Assembly (NCBI RefSeq): GCF_042652925.1
Contig: NZ_JBHSHC010000016.1
Coordinates: 9,528 to 73,527 of the forward strand
DNA length: 64,000 bases
Reading direction: 5' to 3'
DNA from: Effusibacillus consociatus
GTDB lineage: Bacteria; Bacillota; Bacilli; Tumebacillales; Effusibacillaceae
Of the stretch, positions 33,287 to 42,671 are shown piece by piece; the first letter of the stretch is position 1; each line of letters opens with the position of its first letter. Under the pieces are notes generated by a model. That model was not told the DNA's origin, did not search any database, and saw nothing but the letters and a program-made list of their open reading frames with translations. The translations under genes were made by a program, and so were the position numbers.

Positions 33287-35896
33287 ATGGCACGCTATAC
33301 ACCTATGATCGAACAATATCTCTCGATTAAAGAGCAGGCGGAAGATACACTTTTGTTCTTCCGGTTGGGAGATTTCTATGAAATGTTTTTTGAAGATGCC
33401 GTTACGGCGGCCAAAGAATTGGAAATCACATTAACCGGGCGCGACGGAGGCGTCGGCGAAAGGATTCCCATGTGCGGGGTTCCTTATCATTCCGCCGAGT
33501 CTTATATTCAGAGACTTATCGAAAAAGGATACAAAGTTGCAATATGCGAACAGGTCGAAGACCCCAGTCAGGCAAAAGGGATCGTCAAACGTGAAATTGT
33601 TCGGATTGTAACGCCCGGAACGATTATGGACGGCAAAACCGTCCAGGAGAAAAGCAACAATTACATAGCTGGCGTTGTTTCCGTGGCAGAACAATTTGGA
33701 TTGGCATTCTGCGACGTCACCACGGGCGAGTTTTTTGTGTCGATTGCTTCCGCCCAATCAGTTTGGGACGAATTGCAGCAGTTTCAACCTGCCGAAGTAG
33801 TCGTGCCCGCAGCAGAAGGATATGAAACTCTTTCCGGGCAAATTCGCGATCGATTGGGATGCTTGCTGACAAACGGGTTACCGGGTACTCATACTGAGGC
33901 GAAAGCTTTGACGCTTCTGCAAGAGCATTTTCAACTGCTGTCCCTCGAATCGATCGGTTTGGGCGGTTTTTCCCAGGCAGTTATGGCTGCTGGGATGCTG
34001 TTGGCTTACCTGGAATCGACCCAAAAAAGAAACCTCCAGCATCTGAAAAAACCTCTGCTGCTGACACGGGAATCACATCTGGCAATCGACAATTTTTCCC
34101 GCCGCAATCTGGAATTGACGGAAACAATCAGAGAAAAAAGCCGGCAGGGTTCCCTTTTGTGGCTGCTTGACAAGACGGTCACGGCAATGGGCGGCCGATT
34201 GCTGAAAAAATGGGTCGAACGCCCTTTGGCGGTTCGGGCGGAAATTGAGCGGCGACTCCAGGCGGTTGAGGAATTGGTGAATGAGCTGCTGCTTCGCGAA
34301 GACCTTCGGCAAATGCTGCAGGAAGTGTACGACCTCGAGCGTCTCATGGGGCGAGTCGCTTACGGATCTGCGAACGGGCGGGACTTGCTCGCGATCGCCG
34401 CTTCGTTATCTGTTCTCCCGGATCTTCGAGAGCGTTTATCGAATGCCAATAGTCCATTGCTGCAAGAGATCGGACAAGCTATCCGGGAAATGAAAGAAAT
34501 TGTCCATCTCATTCAGAGAGCGATAACAGATGAGCCGCCGGTCGGCATCCGGGATGGCGGATTAATTCGCGACGGATTCGATGAACATCTCGACAAGCTT
34601 AAGCAGGCCAGCCGGGAAGGCAAACAGTGGATCGCCCAATTGGAACAGCAGGAGCGGGAGAAGACCGGAATCAGGTCGTTGAAGGTTGGATTTAACAAGG
34701 TATTCGGTTATTACCTGGAAGTCACGAAATCAAACGCTCATCTGGTTCCCGATTCCTATGAACGGAAACAGACACTTGCCAATGGAGAGCGTTTCATTAC
34801 ACCTGAGTTAAAAGAAAAGGAAGCGTTGATTCTCGAAGCGCAGGATAAGATGGTAGATCTGGAATACGAGTTGTTCCTGCAGGTTCGGGATCAAGTGGCG
34901 GCTGTTCTCCCCGATATTCAACGGGCAGCTGAAGCAATCGCTCATATTGATGTGCTGCAATCTCTTGCTTCCGTGGCAGTGGAAAGAAGATTCACAAAGC
35001 CGGTGATTACCGATTCGGATCGTTTGGTGATTGAAGAAGGGCGTCACCCGGTAGTGGAGGCGGTCCTGAAACGGGAAACTTTTGTTCCCAATGATACGCT
35101 GCTTGACTGCGGCGCTAACCAGATTGCTCTCATCACGGGTCCGAATATGGCGGGGAAGAGCACCTACATGCGGCAGGTTGCTTTAATTGTGATCATGGCT
35201 CAAATGGGATCGTTTGTACCTGCCAAAAGGGCCGAGATTGGAATCGTGGATCGCGTGTTTACGCGAATCGGAGCTTCTGACGATCTTGCGGGCGGTCAAA
35301 GTACGTTTATGGTTGAGATGGTGGAATTGGCAAATATCCTTCATCATGCAACCAAAAACAGCTTAATTATATTGGACGAAATCGGGAGGGGCACCAGCAC
35401 GTTTGATGGTATCTCCATTGCCCAATCGGTTGTGGAATTCCTCCATCAATCATCCGCAGTGGGTGCGAAAACCTTATTTGCCACTCACTATCATGAATTG
35501 ACCGAACTTGCCGAACGACTTCCCGGTGTGACCAATTATTCCACACATGTTCAGGAAAAAGGCGATTCCATTGTATTCCTGCGGAAAATCATTCCTCAAC
35601 CGGCGGACCGAAGTTATGGAATCCAGGTGGCTAAGTTGGCGGGGTTGCCCGATGCAGTGTTGCAGCGGGCAAAGGAAATTTTGCACGTCTTGGAAAATGG
35701 GCAGACTGCGGTCAAGGAGGCAGCTGCAGCAAAGTTACCCCGGCAAACAGGTGAGACAACCTCTCCACAGTTGTCTCTTTTTGACCAACCGCATCCGGTT
35801 GTCACTGAATTGCAATCCTTGAATCTTTTGAATATGACACCCCTCGAAGCGTTGACCACCTTGCATCGGCTTCAGCAGATGGTCGGGAAGGGATGA
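33287..35896 (+). CDS. mutS: DNA mismatch repair protein MutS
   Basis: An 869-residue MutS1. The mismatch-binding domain starts with LFFRLGDFYEMFFEDA (Phe and Glu of the wedge), and the ATPase has Walker A GPNMAGKST near residue 618, with LDEIGRGTST and FATHYHEL. ATG 33287 after GTGGAGG. The stop lies next to the mutL start; the two form an operon. Confidence 0.97.
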   Translation: MARYTPMIEQYLSIKEQAEDTLLFFRLGDFYEMFFEDAVTAAKELEITLTGRDGGVGERIPMCGVPYHSAESYIQRLIEKGYKVAICEQVEDPSQAKGIVKREIVRIVTPGTIMDGKTVQEKSNNYIAGVVSVAEQFGLAFCDVTTGEFFVSIASAQSVWDELQQFQPAEVVVPAAEGYETLSGQIRDRLGCLLTNGLPGTHTEAKALTLLQEHFQLLSLESIGLGGFSQAVMAAGMLLAYLESTQKRNLQHLKKPLLLTRESHLAIDNFSRRNLELTETIREKSRQGSLLWLLDKTVTAMGGRLLKKWVERPLAVRAEIERRLQAVEELVNELLLREDLRQMLQEVYDLERLMGRVAYGSANGRDLLAIAASLSVLPDLRERLSNANSPLLQEIGQAIREMKEIVHLIQRAITDEPPVGIRDGGLIRDGFDEHLDKLKQASREGKQWIAQLEQQEREKTGIRSLKVGFNKVFGYYLEVTKSNAHLVPDSYERKQTLANGERFITPELKEKEALILEAQDKMVDLEYELFLQVRDQVAAVLPDIQRAAEAIAHIDVLQSLASVAVERRFTKPVITDSDRLVIEEGRHPVVEAVLKRETFVPNDTLLDCGANQIALITGPNMAGKSTYMRQVALIVIMAQMGSFVPAKRAEIGIVDRVFTRIGASDDLAGGQSTFMVEMVELANILHHATKNSLIILDEIGRGTSTFDGISIAQSVVEFLHQSSAVGAKTLFATHYHELTELAERLPGVTNYSTHVQEKGDSIVFLRKIIPQPADRSYGIQVAKLAGLPDAVLQRAKEILHVLENGQTAVKEAAAAKLPRQTGETTSPQLSLFDQPHPVVTELQSLNLLNMTPLEALTTLHRLQQMVGKG

Positions 35897-35901
35897 TGAG
35901 A

Positions 35902-37761
35902 ATGGCTAAAATACAGGTGATGAGTGATCTTCTCGCTAATAAGATAGCAGCGGGAGAGGTCGTCGAACGTCCCGCTTCTGTAGTGAAGGAACTGGTTGAG
36001 AACGCTTTGGATGCCGGAGCGACTGAAATTGATATCGAACTCCAACAAGGCGGGCTTGAGTTGATCCGCATTTCCGATAACGGATCCGGAATTGAGCCGA
36101 ATGATGTTCCGACCGCGTTCGAACGGCACGCAACATCAAAGATTCGCGATGATAAAGATTTGTTTCGGATCGCGACTCTTGGTTTTCGCGGCGAAGCGCT
36201 CCCTTCAATTTCTGCAGTGTCCCGGGTGGAAATCAAAACGCGGACGGAGGACAGTGCCGCCGGGACTTTTCTCCGCATTGAAGGCGGCAAGGTGTTGGAC
36301 ACTGGGGTAACCGCCGCTAAAAAGGGAACGGAACTGATTGTGAGGGACTTGTTTTTTAACACACCGGCCCGTTTAAAATATTTAAAATCGATTCAAACTG
36401 AATTGGGACATACCACCGACTACATAGAACGAATGGCCTTGGCTCGGCCGGATGTGGCATTCCGTTTCTTCCACAATGACAGGATGCTGGTGCAAACTTC
36501 GGGGGACGGGAAACTGCTGCACGCCGTGGCAGCCGTTTATGGGCGTGAGATCGTCAAGCAGATGGTTGCGGTTGAGTGGCAAAACTACGATTATCGAATA
36601 ACGGGACTGACCGGATACCCCGAACTTAACAGAGCGAACCGAAGTCACTGCACATTTTTCGTAAACGGCCGTTATATCCGAAGCTATCAACTGTTTAATG
36701 CAGTCCAAGCCGCATACCATACCCGTCTTCCAATAAATCGATACCCGGTCTGTGTGCTGCACTTGGAACTGGATCCGTCACTGGTGGATGTAAATGTGCA
36801 CCCCACCAAACTCGAAGTACGGTTCTCGGAAGAGAAAGACGTATTTGCCAGTATGCAGGCGGCCATCCAGTCAGCCTTGCAAACCGAGACGTTTATTCCG
36901 AAAGCGCTCCCAAGCATTCAAAAACACGTAACTGACAAAGAGCCGGTGGAGAGATCCCGCCAACCTGAATTAAGTCTCAACCATCCTGTCCGGGTTTTTT
37001 ATGGGGAACGGGAGTCAACTCCGGCCATCCGGGAACCATTGGCGGGCGCCACAAGACCTGCAGCACAAGTCTTGAAGGAGGCAGCTGTTGATCTTTACCG
37101 CCCCCAGCCGAAAGAGGAGCTTGCCAAGGATGAGAAGTTCAATTTTCCAGCACCGCAAGAGTCCGAGCCTTTTAACAAGGTTCCGCGGTTCCGACCTATT
37201 GCTCAGGCCCTCGGAATGTACGTGATCGCGGAAAATGAGCAGGGTCTGTTTATTATCGATCAACACGCTGCTCACGAAAAAGTGCTCTACGAGAAATTCA
37301 CCAAACGTTTACGGGAAAAAGAGGTCCATCCATTACCGCTGCTTGTCCCTTTAACGTTGGAATTATCAAGTTCCGAAGCGCAGAAATTAGAAAAACAGCT
37401 TGCATTGCTGGCTCAATATCATGTGGAAATCGAGCAGTTTGGCGGCGGATCGTTTCTTGTACGGACTGTCCCGGATATATGGAGCGGCTTGGATATACAA
37501 CGATTGACTTCTGAATTTATTGATGAATTTTTGGCTGAAGGACACCTTAAAGATCCTCGCGCTTTGATCGAGGACAAATTGATTACAAAAGCGTGCAAAT
37601 CGGCCATTAAGGCAAACCAATGGTTGTCGATGCCCGAAATGATCGCGCTTTGTGACCAGCTTTCGGAGCTTGAGAATCCTTTTACCTGTCCCCACGGCCG
37701 CCCAATCATCATTCACATGACCACTTACGATTTGGAGAAACAATTTAAGCGAGTGATGTAA
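35902..37761 (+). CDS. mutL: DNA mismatch repair protein MutL
   Basis: A 619-residue MutL with GHKL ATPase motifs (ELVENALDAGA, ISDNGSGI, GFRGEALPSIS). The C-terminal endonuclease motif DQHAAHEKVLYEK, found in nicking MutL proteins, is present. ATG 35902 has the better AAGGG spacing; ATG 35893 would overlap the mutS stop. Confidence 0.96.
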   Translation: MAKIQVMSDLLANKIAAGEVVERPASVVKELVENALDAGATEIDIELQQGGLELIRISDNGSGIEPNDVPTAFERHATSKIRDDKDLFRIATLGFRGEALPSISAVSRVEIKTRTEDSAAGTFLRIEGGKVLDTGVTAAKKGTELIVRDLFFNTPARLKYLKSIQTELGHTTDYIERMALARPDVAFRFFHNDRMLVQTSGDGKLLHAVAAVYGREIVKQMVAVEWQNYDYRITGLTGYPELNRANRSHCTFFVNGRYIRSYQLFNAVQAAYHTRLPINRYPVCVLHLELDPSLVDVNVHPTKLEVRFSEEKDVFASMQAAIQSALQTETFIPKALPSIQKHVTDKEPVERSRQPELSLNHPVRVFYGERESTPAIREPLAGATRPAAQVLKEAAVDLYRPQPKEELAKDEKFNFPAPQESEPFNKVPRFRPIAQALGMYVIAENEQGLFIIDQHAAHEKVLYEKFTKRLREKEVHPLPLLVPLTLELSSSEAQKLEKQLALLAQYHVEIEQFGGGSFLVRTVPDIWSGLDIQRLTSEFIDEFLAEGHLKDPRALIEDKLITKACKSAIKANQWLSMPEMIALCDQLSELENPFTCPHGRPIIIHMTTYDLEKQFKRVM

Positions 37762-37762
37762 A

Positions 37763-38557
37763 ATGGACCGTTCCCTGATCGTTACAACCGTACCCAAACC
37801 TTCAGATTCCGAGATTTTACATGCTGAAAATCTTGCAAAAGAATTGCAGGCTGACTACGTAAAGAGAACGTCCACAGTTCGTAAAATGCAGGAAACACAT
37901 GGGGTTCGAAAGGTGTTGGTTGCAGGGGAGCGTCTGACCCTGCACGCAGGTGATCAGAAGCTGTTTTTTCATCCTTCGATGGCGGTAGTTCGTGTCAAAC
38001 GTATGCTTTTGGGGGATACTGATGTTATAGTGGAAAAAAGTGGGCTTGCACGAGGTGACAGCGTATTGGACTGTACGCTCGGAATGGGAGCGGATGCGAT
38101 CGTTTTTTCCCATGCAGTCGGTAAAGAAGGCGTGGTCATTGGGATTGAATACAACCCCATTTTGGTGATTCTCGTTCGTGAGGGGTTAAAGACCTGGCGA
38201 TCAGGTGTACCGGAAGTAGACGAAGCAATGCGCCGTGTGCAAGTGGTGACAGGCAGTCATCTGGGTTATATGAGGAACTTGCCGGACCGATCGATCGATG
38301 TTGTGTACTTTGATCCCATGTTTCGAGAAACGGTAAAGGAATCGATTAACTTTGACCCGATCCGGATTCTCTCGGTAACAGATGAACTTTCAGTCGAAGC
38401 GATCGGAGAAGCAAAACGGATTGCCCGAAAATCGGTTGTGCTCAAGGAACGAATGTACAGCGGCGAATTTCAACGTTTAGGGTTTCCGCAACCTTATCAG
38501 CGCTCCAGTTCTTTTACCTATTCAGTTATTTCAATTCAGGGGGAGGAATCGCCTTGA
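37763..38557 (+). CDS. Class I SAM-dependent methyltransferase (RsmJ-like)
   Basis: A 264-residue methyltransferase. The SAM site is VLDCTLGMGADAIVFSHAVG and the motif IV region is VVYFDPMFRET, with DPMF similar to the (D/N)PPF catalytic motif of nucleic acid methylases. Sequence form resembles RsmJ-type 16S rRNA methylases, but the target is not set. It starts 1 bp after mutL and overlaps miaA by 4 bp. Confidence 0.85.
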   Translation: MDRSLIVTTVPKPSDSEILHAENLAKELQADYVKRTSTVRKMQETHGVRKVLVAGERLTLHAGDQKLFFHPSMAVVRVKRMLLGDTDVIVEKSGLARGDSVLDCTLGMGADAIVFSHAVGKEGVVIGIEYNPILVILVREGLKTWRSGVPEVDEAMRRVQVVTGSHLGYMRNLPDRSIDVVYFDPMFRETVKESINFDPIRILSVTDELSVEAIGEAKRIARKSVVLKERMYSGEFQRLGFPQPYQRSSSFTYSVISIQGEESP

Positions 38558-39543
38558 CGCAGGAAAACGGCTTGGTCATCCTGGTCGGACCGACTGCGGT
38601 GGGGAAAACCAAGTTGGGCGTCGAGTTGGCTTCGGCTTGCAACGGGGAAATTATATCGGCCGACTCGATGCAGATCTATCGGGGGATGGACATCGGAACA
38701 GCGAAAATCACCCCGGAAGAAATGAAGGGGGTTCCTCATTGGGGAATCGACATTGTGGACCCGGATGTGCCCTTTTCCGTATCCAGTTTTCGTGAACTGG
38801 CCCATGGATGGCTTTCGGATATTTGGAAACGCGGACGGCTGCCTTTTCTGGTCGGCGGTACGGGCTTGTATGTACGAGCGGTTACGGAGAACTATAATTT
38901 CAGTGAATTTGCCGGGGATCCTGAATTTAGACATGCATTGGAGCGGGAAGCTCAACAATATGGCCCTGAATATTTGCATAAACGGTTGCAAATCTTGGAT
39001 CCCGAAACGGCGAAACGTCTTCATCCAAATGATCTGAGACGGGTCATCCGGGCGCTCGAAGTTTATGAATTTACCGGGATTCCGATGTCACAATCCGTTA
39101 CGCCATGTGAACGGGTTACCCTGTTCCCGACACTCAAAATCGGCTTAACAATGAACGACCGGGAAGCCCTTTATCAGAGGATTAACCAGCGAGTAGATGT
39201 CATGATGAACAATGGGCTTGTCCAGGAAGTACAAACTTTATTGGCCAATGGCATGCACAAGGAATTGATTTCGATGCAGGGAATCGGGTATAAAGAAATT
39301 ATTGACTATTTGGAAGGGCAGGGTACTATAGAGGAAGCGGTTGAGAAAATCAAATTGGGGTCCAGACGTTATGCAAAACGGCAGTTGTCCTGGTTTCGCC
39401 GGGATTCAAGCATCCACTGGTTTGAAGTGGATACAATGTCCTGGGATCAGCTTTATACCGGCTGTTTAAGGCTTGTGAAGGAATTTAGGCATCAACTCGC
39501 GAATACAGTTGAAATAAAAGAGGATGGGGGTACTAGAACGTGA
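38554..39543 (+). CDS. miaA: tRNA dimethylallyltransferase
   Basis: A 329-residue enzyme that adds the isopentenyl group to A37 of tRNA, before MiaB acts. P-loop GPTAVGKTKL at the start; ISADSMQIYRGMDIGTAK and the LPFLVGGTGLYVRA motif are family-typical. TTG 38554 after GGGGGAGG, overlapping the methyltransferase stop. Confidence 0.96.
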   Translation: MTQENGLVILVGPTAVGKTKLGVELASACNGEIISADSMQIYRGMDIGTAKITPEEMKGVPHWGIDIVDPDVPFSVSSFRELAHGWLSDIWKRGRLPFLVGGTGLYVRAVTENYNFSEFAGDPEFRHALEREAQQYGPEYLHKRLQILDPETAKRLHPNDLRRVIRALEVYEFTGIPMSQSVTPCERVTLFPTLKIGLTMNDREALYQRINQRVDVMMNNGLVQEVQTLLANGMHKELISMQGIGYKEIIDYLEGQGTIEEAVEKIKLGSRRYAKRQLSWFRRDSSIHWFEVDTMSWDQLYTGCLRLVKEFRHQLANTVEIKEDGGTRT

Positions 39544-39770
39544 ACAAACCACAGATCAATATCCAAGACACATTTTTGAATCAGATCCGCAAGGAAAATA
39601 TCCCGGTCATTATCTATCTTGTTAACGGGTTTCAAATACGTGGGGTGGTAAAAGCATTTGACAACTTCACCGTGATTGTCGAAGCGGAAGGCAAGCAGCA
39701 GCTCGTGTACAAGCACGCAATCTCCACATTTACTCCCATGCGAAACGTAAATTTCAACCAGGAAGCCTAA
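39540..39770 (+). CDS. hfq: RNA chaperone Hfq
   Basis: A 76-residue Sm-like RNA-binding protein with Sm1 (PVIIYLVNGFQIRGVVKAFD) and Sm2 (YKHAISTFTP) motifs. GTG 39540 overlaps the miaA stop. miaA-hfq order is widely conserved. A terminator follows. Confidence 0.95.
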   Translation: MNKPQINIQDTFLNQIRKENIPVIIYLVNGFQIRGVVKAFDNFTVIVEAEGKQQLVYKHAISTFTPMRNVNFNQEA

Positions 39771-39804
39771 TGAGCCGCCCAGTGCACCTGCGCCAGAGTA
39801 ACCT

Positions 39805-39840
39805 GCACCAGTCTGTACGGACTGGTGCTTCTTTCGTTTT
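39805..39840 (+). terminator. Rho-independent terminator after hfq
   Basis: GCACCAGTC pairs with GACTGGTGC over a six-base loop, then TTCTTTCGTTTT. The 160 nt to the next gene show only a 16-codon ORF and no clear feature. Confidence 0.8.
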
Positions 39841-40001
39841 GCATATCCTCGACGACAATTGCGCAACATATCCAAAGTTCACCCGGCAAAGTACTCGGAA
39901 TACACTTCACAGCACCACGTCGCTTTGGTGGGTGTCCACTTGTCTCGCCATGTTGGCGGGGCGCCTATTAGTAGGTGTACTTATTAAGGAGGATTACTAG
40001 A

Positions 40002-40148
40002 ATGGTGCGCAATAAAGACTCGAATTTTCCCGGCCCCAGAAAAATTGAAGATCCAAAAGCAAAACCGGAACTCGCTCCCCTTCGGCCTGATGGGACAATC
40101 GCTCCCCAACCCAGAGACAGAATGAGGAAATCTGGCAAAGAATCGTAG
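40002..40148 (+). CDS. Small hypothetical protein (48 aa)
   Basis: ATG 40002 follows AAGGAGG. The product starts MVRNKDSNFPGPRKIEDP, is proline-rich and basic at the end (DRMRKSGKES), probably unfolded alone. No family recognised. The ribosome site is strong. Confidence 0.5.
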   Translation: MVRNKDSNFPGPRKIEDPKAKPELAPLRPDGTIAPQPRDRMRKSGKES

Positions 40149-40168
40149 AAAATCGGATCTTTGGGTGG

Positions 40169-40197
40169 TTGATTGTTTTGTGCAAATGAATTATACT
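40169..40197 (+). promoter_or_regulatory. Sigma-A promoter of ferredoxin gene
   Basis: TTGATT (40169-40174) and TATACT (40192-40197) with a 17-nt spacer. Confidence 0.7.
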
Positions 40198-40233
40198 TTC
40201 AGGCATAAAGGGTCGAAGGAGTGAAAAGTTGTC

Positions 40234-40449
40234 ATGGCAAAAACTTGGGTAGATAAAGATACCTGCATTGCATGTGGTGCTTGCTATTCCACTTGTCCGG
40301 ACGTATACGAATCGGACGATGAAGGTTATGCATTCGTGAAACTTGCGGGTGGACTTGAAGGATTTGTGGAAGTACCGGAAGAGTTCCTTCAAGATGCAAT
40401 GGATGCACGGGATGGTTGCCCAACCGAATCCGTTAAGTGGGAAGACTAA
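40234..40449 (+). CDS. fer: 4Fe-4S ferredoxin
   Basis: A 71-residue single-cluster ferredoxin of the Bacillus Fer type: CIACGACYSTCP supplies three ligands and GCPTESV the fourth. Low-potential electron carrier in the cytoplasm. ATG 40234 after GGAGTG. A terminator follows the stop. Confidence 0.9.
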   Translation: MAKTWVDKDTCIACGACYSTCPDVYESDDEGYAFVKLAGGLEGFVEVPEEFLQDAMDARDGCPTESVKWED

Positions 40450-40475
40450 TCCCATACCATATGAGACGATTCTTA

Positions 40476-40522
40476 AACAAAACCCTGTGGCGGAACTGGA
40501 TCTCCACAGGGTTTTGTTTTTT
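40476..40522. terminator. Terminator between ferredoxin and small membrane ORF
   Basis: ACAAAACCCTGTGG pairs with CCACAGGGTTTTGT, with A and T tracts on both sides, so it can serve both convergent genes. Confidence 0.85.
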
Positions 40523-40526
40523 CCGG

Positions 40527-40646
40527 CTAGATTTGATCCGTATTCTCATTCTCAATCTCGGCGTAGAAGAAACCGCCTGCAACAAGCAGCGCCACAGTAA
40601 TCATCAGGAACAAGAACAGTATTGTAAGAAATTGTATTGTACTCAT
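40527..40646 (-). CDS. Small membrane protein (39 aa)
   Basis: ATG at 40646 after GAGAGGGTGTC; the frame is open further (to 40715) but without a ribosome site. One long hydrophobic span (residues about 5-29) ends in an acidic tail EIENENTDQI. No family recognised. Confidence 0.5.
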   Translation of the reverse strand: MSTIQFLTILFLFLMITVALLVAGGFFYAEIENENTDQI

Positions 40647-40766
40647 ATCTTTTGACACCCTCTCACGTCTTTCACTGTTATCCCAATTATCTAACAATTC
40701 ATCAAGGTGATTCAAGTGTATAAAAATAACAGAATATTCCCAGCCTTAGAACAGGAGGCGAATTGT

Positions 40767-41552
40767 ATGGAACTTTTAGCGAAGACAAGACAAATTAACA
40801 GGCTGCTCCAAAGAACAGGAGGTCATCACGTTGATTTCAACGAGATGGCAAGAGTTTTGCGGGATGTGATCAATGCGAATGTGTTTATTCTAAGTGCAAA
40901 AGGGAAGGTACTCGGATACGCAATTGCTCAAGAAATTGAAAATGAACGACTCCAAAACATGATTCATGAAAGACGGTTCCCTGAAAGTTATATTCAGGCA
41001 GCGATGAAAATTGAAGACACAGCAACAAACATCGGAATTGAAAACGATCTTACGGCATTTCCAATTGAAATGCGCGGGGATAATATGAAAGGTTTTACCT
41101 CGATTGTTCCGATCGTAGGTGGCGGAGACCACTTGGGAGCGTTAGTTGTCGCCCGTTTATTTAAGGAATTTGACGATGGCGATGTCTTGTTGGCGGAATA
41201 CGGTGCAACCGTGGTCGGTACCGAAATCTTACGGGATCGAATGGAACGGGCGGAAGAAGAATCCAGAAGCCGGATGACCGCCAAACTTGTCCTCGAAACC
41301 CTTTCTTTCAGCGAAATTGAGGCAATTGAACATATCTTTGCGGAACTTGAGGGAAGAGAAGGCTTGCTGGTCGCTTCCAAAATCGCCGATAAAGTTGGGA
41401 TTACGCGTTCCGTGATTGTAAACGCCCTTCGCAAATTGGAGGGAGCGGGAGTTGTCGAATCTCGTTCTTTGGGGATGAAAGGAACCTATATCCGGATTCT
41501 GAATGAAAATCTGTTGGCAGAGCTGAAAAAACTGAGAATCCCTATGCATTAA
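40767..41552 (+). CDS. codY: GTP-sensing pleiotropic transcriptional repressor CodY
   Basis: A 261-residue CodY with N-terminal GAF-type isoleucine-sensing domain (MELLAKTRQINRLLQ start) and C-terminal winged helix (ASKIADKVGITRSVIVNALR, LGMKGTYIRI). Represses nitrogen and amino acid genes when GTP and branched-chain amino acids are plentiful. ATG 40767 after CAGGAGG. Unlike Bacillus it is not in a codV-clpQY operon. Confidence 0.95.
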   Translation: MELLAKTRQINRLLQRTGGHHVDFNEMARVLRDVINANVFILSAKGKVLGYAIAQEIENERLQNMIHERRFPESYIQAAMKIEDTATNIGIENDLTAFPIEMRGDNMKGFTSIVPIVGGGDHLGALVVARLFKEFDDGDVLLAEYGATVVGTEILRDRMERAEEESRSRMTAKLVLETLSFSEIEAIEHIFAELEGREGLLVASKIADKVGITRSVIVNALRKLEGAGVVESRSLGMKGTYIRILNENLLAELKKLRIPMH

Positions 41553-41563
41553 CAGTACGCCGT

Positions 41564-41609
41564 AAACAAAACCCTGCGAGGACTTACTCCTTGCAGGGTT
41601 TTGTTTTTT
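41564..41609 (+). terminator. Terminator of codY
   Basis: AAACAAAACCCTGC pairs with GCAGGGTTTTGTTT, with a T run. Its sequence is close to the ferredoxin terminator. Confidence 0.85.
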
Positions 41610-41681
41610 CTTGCTGGGCTTTCACCCATTTCCCTGTTCCTGCGTATGATGAAGCAATCTCTGCAAGCGAGGTGACAGATA

Positions 41682-42671
41682 TTGAATAGGAGCGGTCGGC
41701 GCCCTCCCGTGTATCAGGATCTTGATGAAATCCTGGATCAATTCCGATCGGGTCAACTGGCGCTGAATGATGCACTTCGACGCCTCCATACACAAGAAAA
41801 GCCGGTCGTCACGCGAGAAATGGGCCGCTCGAATCCTCAGCAAGATTCAGCCAAAGTCAAAGCGACCTTGCAAGAGCTTGAACACATGATCGGATTACGG
41901 CAAGTGAAAACTCTTGTAAAAGAAATCTTTGCACTTATCCAAATTCAGCAGCGTCGACAAGCGGTCAAACTGGCGACCGAGCCGGTAGTTCTTCATATGA
42001 TTTTCAAGGGAAACCCGGGAACGGGAAAAACCACTGTGGCAAGAATTTTAGCCCGACTTCTGAGGGAGATCGGTTTTTTGTCAAAAGGGCATCTGATTGA
42101 AGTGGAACGGGCTGATTTGGTGGGAGAGTATATCGGACATACCGCACAAAAAACCCGCGAGCAGGTCAAAAAAGCGCTGGGTGGAGTTTTGTTTATTGAT
42201 GAAGCCTACAGTTTGGCTCGCGGGGGAGAAAAAGACTTCGGCAAAGAAGCGGTGGATACATTGGTCAAAGCCATGGAAGACCATAAGAACGATTTTATTC
42301 TGATTCTTGCCGGATACGGGTATGAAATGGATTTGTTTTTGCGAACCAATCCGGGATTGCCGTCACGGTTTCCCATTACGGTTACGTTCGATGACTATGA
42401 CGAAACAGAACTGATCCAAATTGCCAAACAAATGCTCCGCAAGAGAGAATACAGACTGTCCCAGGAAGCAGAACAAAAGCTTCGCGGGTACTTGCGTGCC
42501 ACTCTCAATCTTGACCGTCGCAACTTTGCCAACGCAAGACTGGTCCGTAACATCATCGAACGTGCAGTACGTCTGCAAGCGGTTCGCTTATTGGATTTTA
42601 AAGAGGCAACGAGGGATGATTTGATGTTAATCCTTCCTGAGGATCTATCTTTCGAGGAGGGAGTCGCTTGA
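41682..42671 (+). CDS. spoVK: SpoVK-like AAA+ ATPase
   Basis: A 329-residue CbxX/CfqX-type AAA+ protein with Walker A GNPGTGKTTVARI, Walker B GGVLFIDEAYSL and sensor residues in AGYGYEM. SpoVK acts in spore maturation in Bacillus. TTG 41682 after GCGAGGTGA. It is the first gene of a tightly packed operon: the next gene starts in its stop codon. Confidence 0.9.
   Translation: MNRSGRRPPVYQDLDEILDQFRSGQLALNDALRRLHTQEKPVVTREMGRSNPQQDSAKVKATLQELEHMIGLRQVKTLVKEIFALIQIQQRRQAVKLATEPVVLHMIFKGNPGTGKTTVARILARLLREIGFLSKGHLIEVERADLVGEYIGHTAQKTREQVKKALGGVLFIDEAYSLARGGEKDFGKEAVDTLVKAMEDHKNDFILILAGYGYEMDLFLRTNPGLPSRFPITVTFDDYDETELIQIAKQMLRKREYRLSQEAEQKLRGYLRATLNLDRRNFANARLVRNIIERAVRLQAVRLLDFKEATRDDLMLILPEDLSFEEGVA

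Noticed and set aside
39850..39990. Possible small RNA or 16-codon ORF between hfq and the 48-codon gene
   Set aside because: Only weak hairpins, and no promoter could be assigned.
40720..40740. Possible CodY box before codY (AATAACAGAATATT)
   Set aside because: Too many mismatches to the AATTTTCWGAAAATT consensus.
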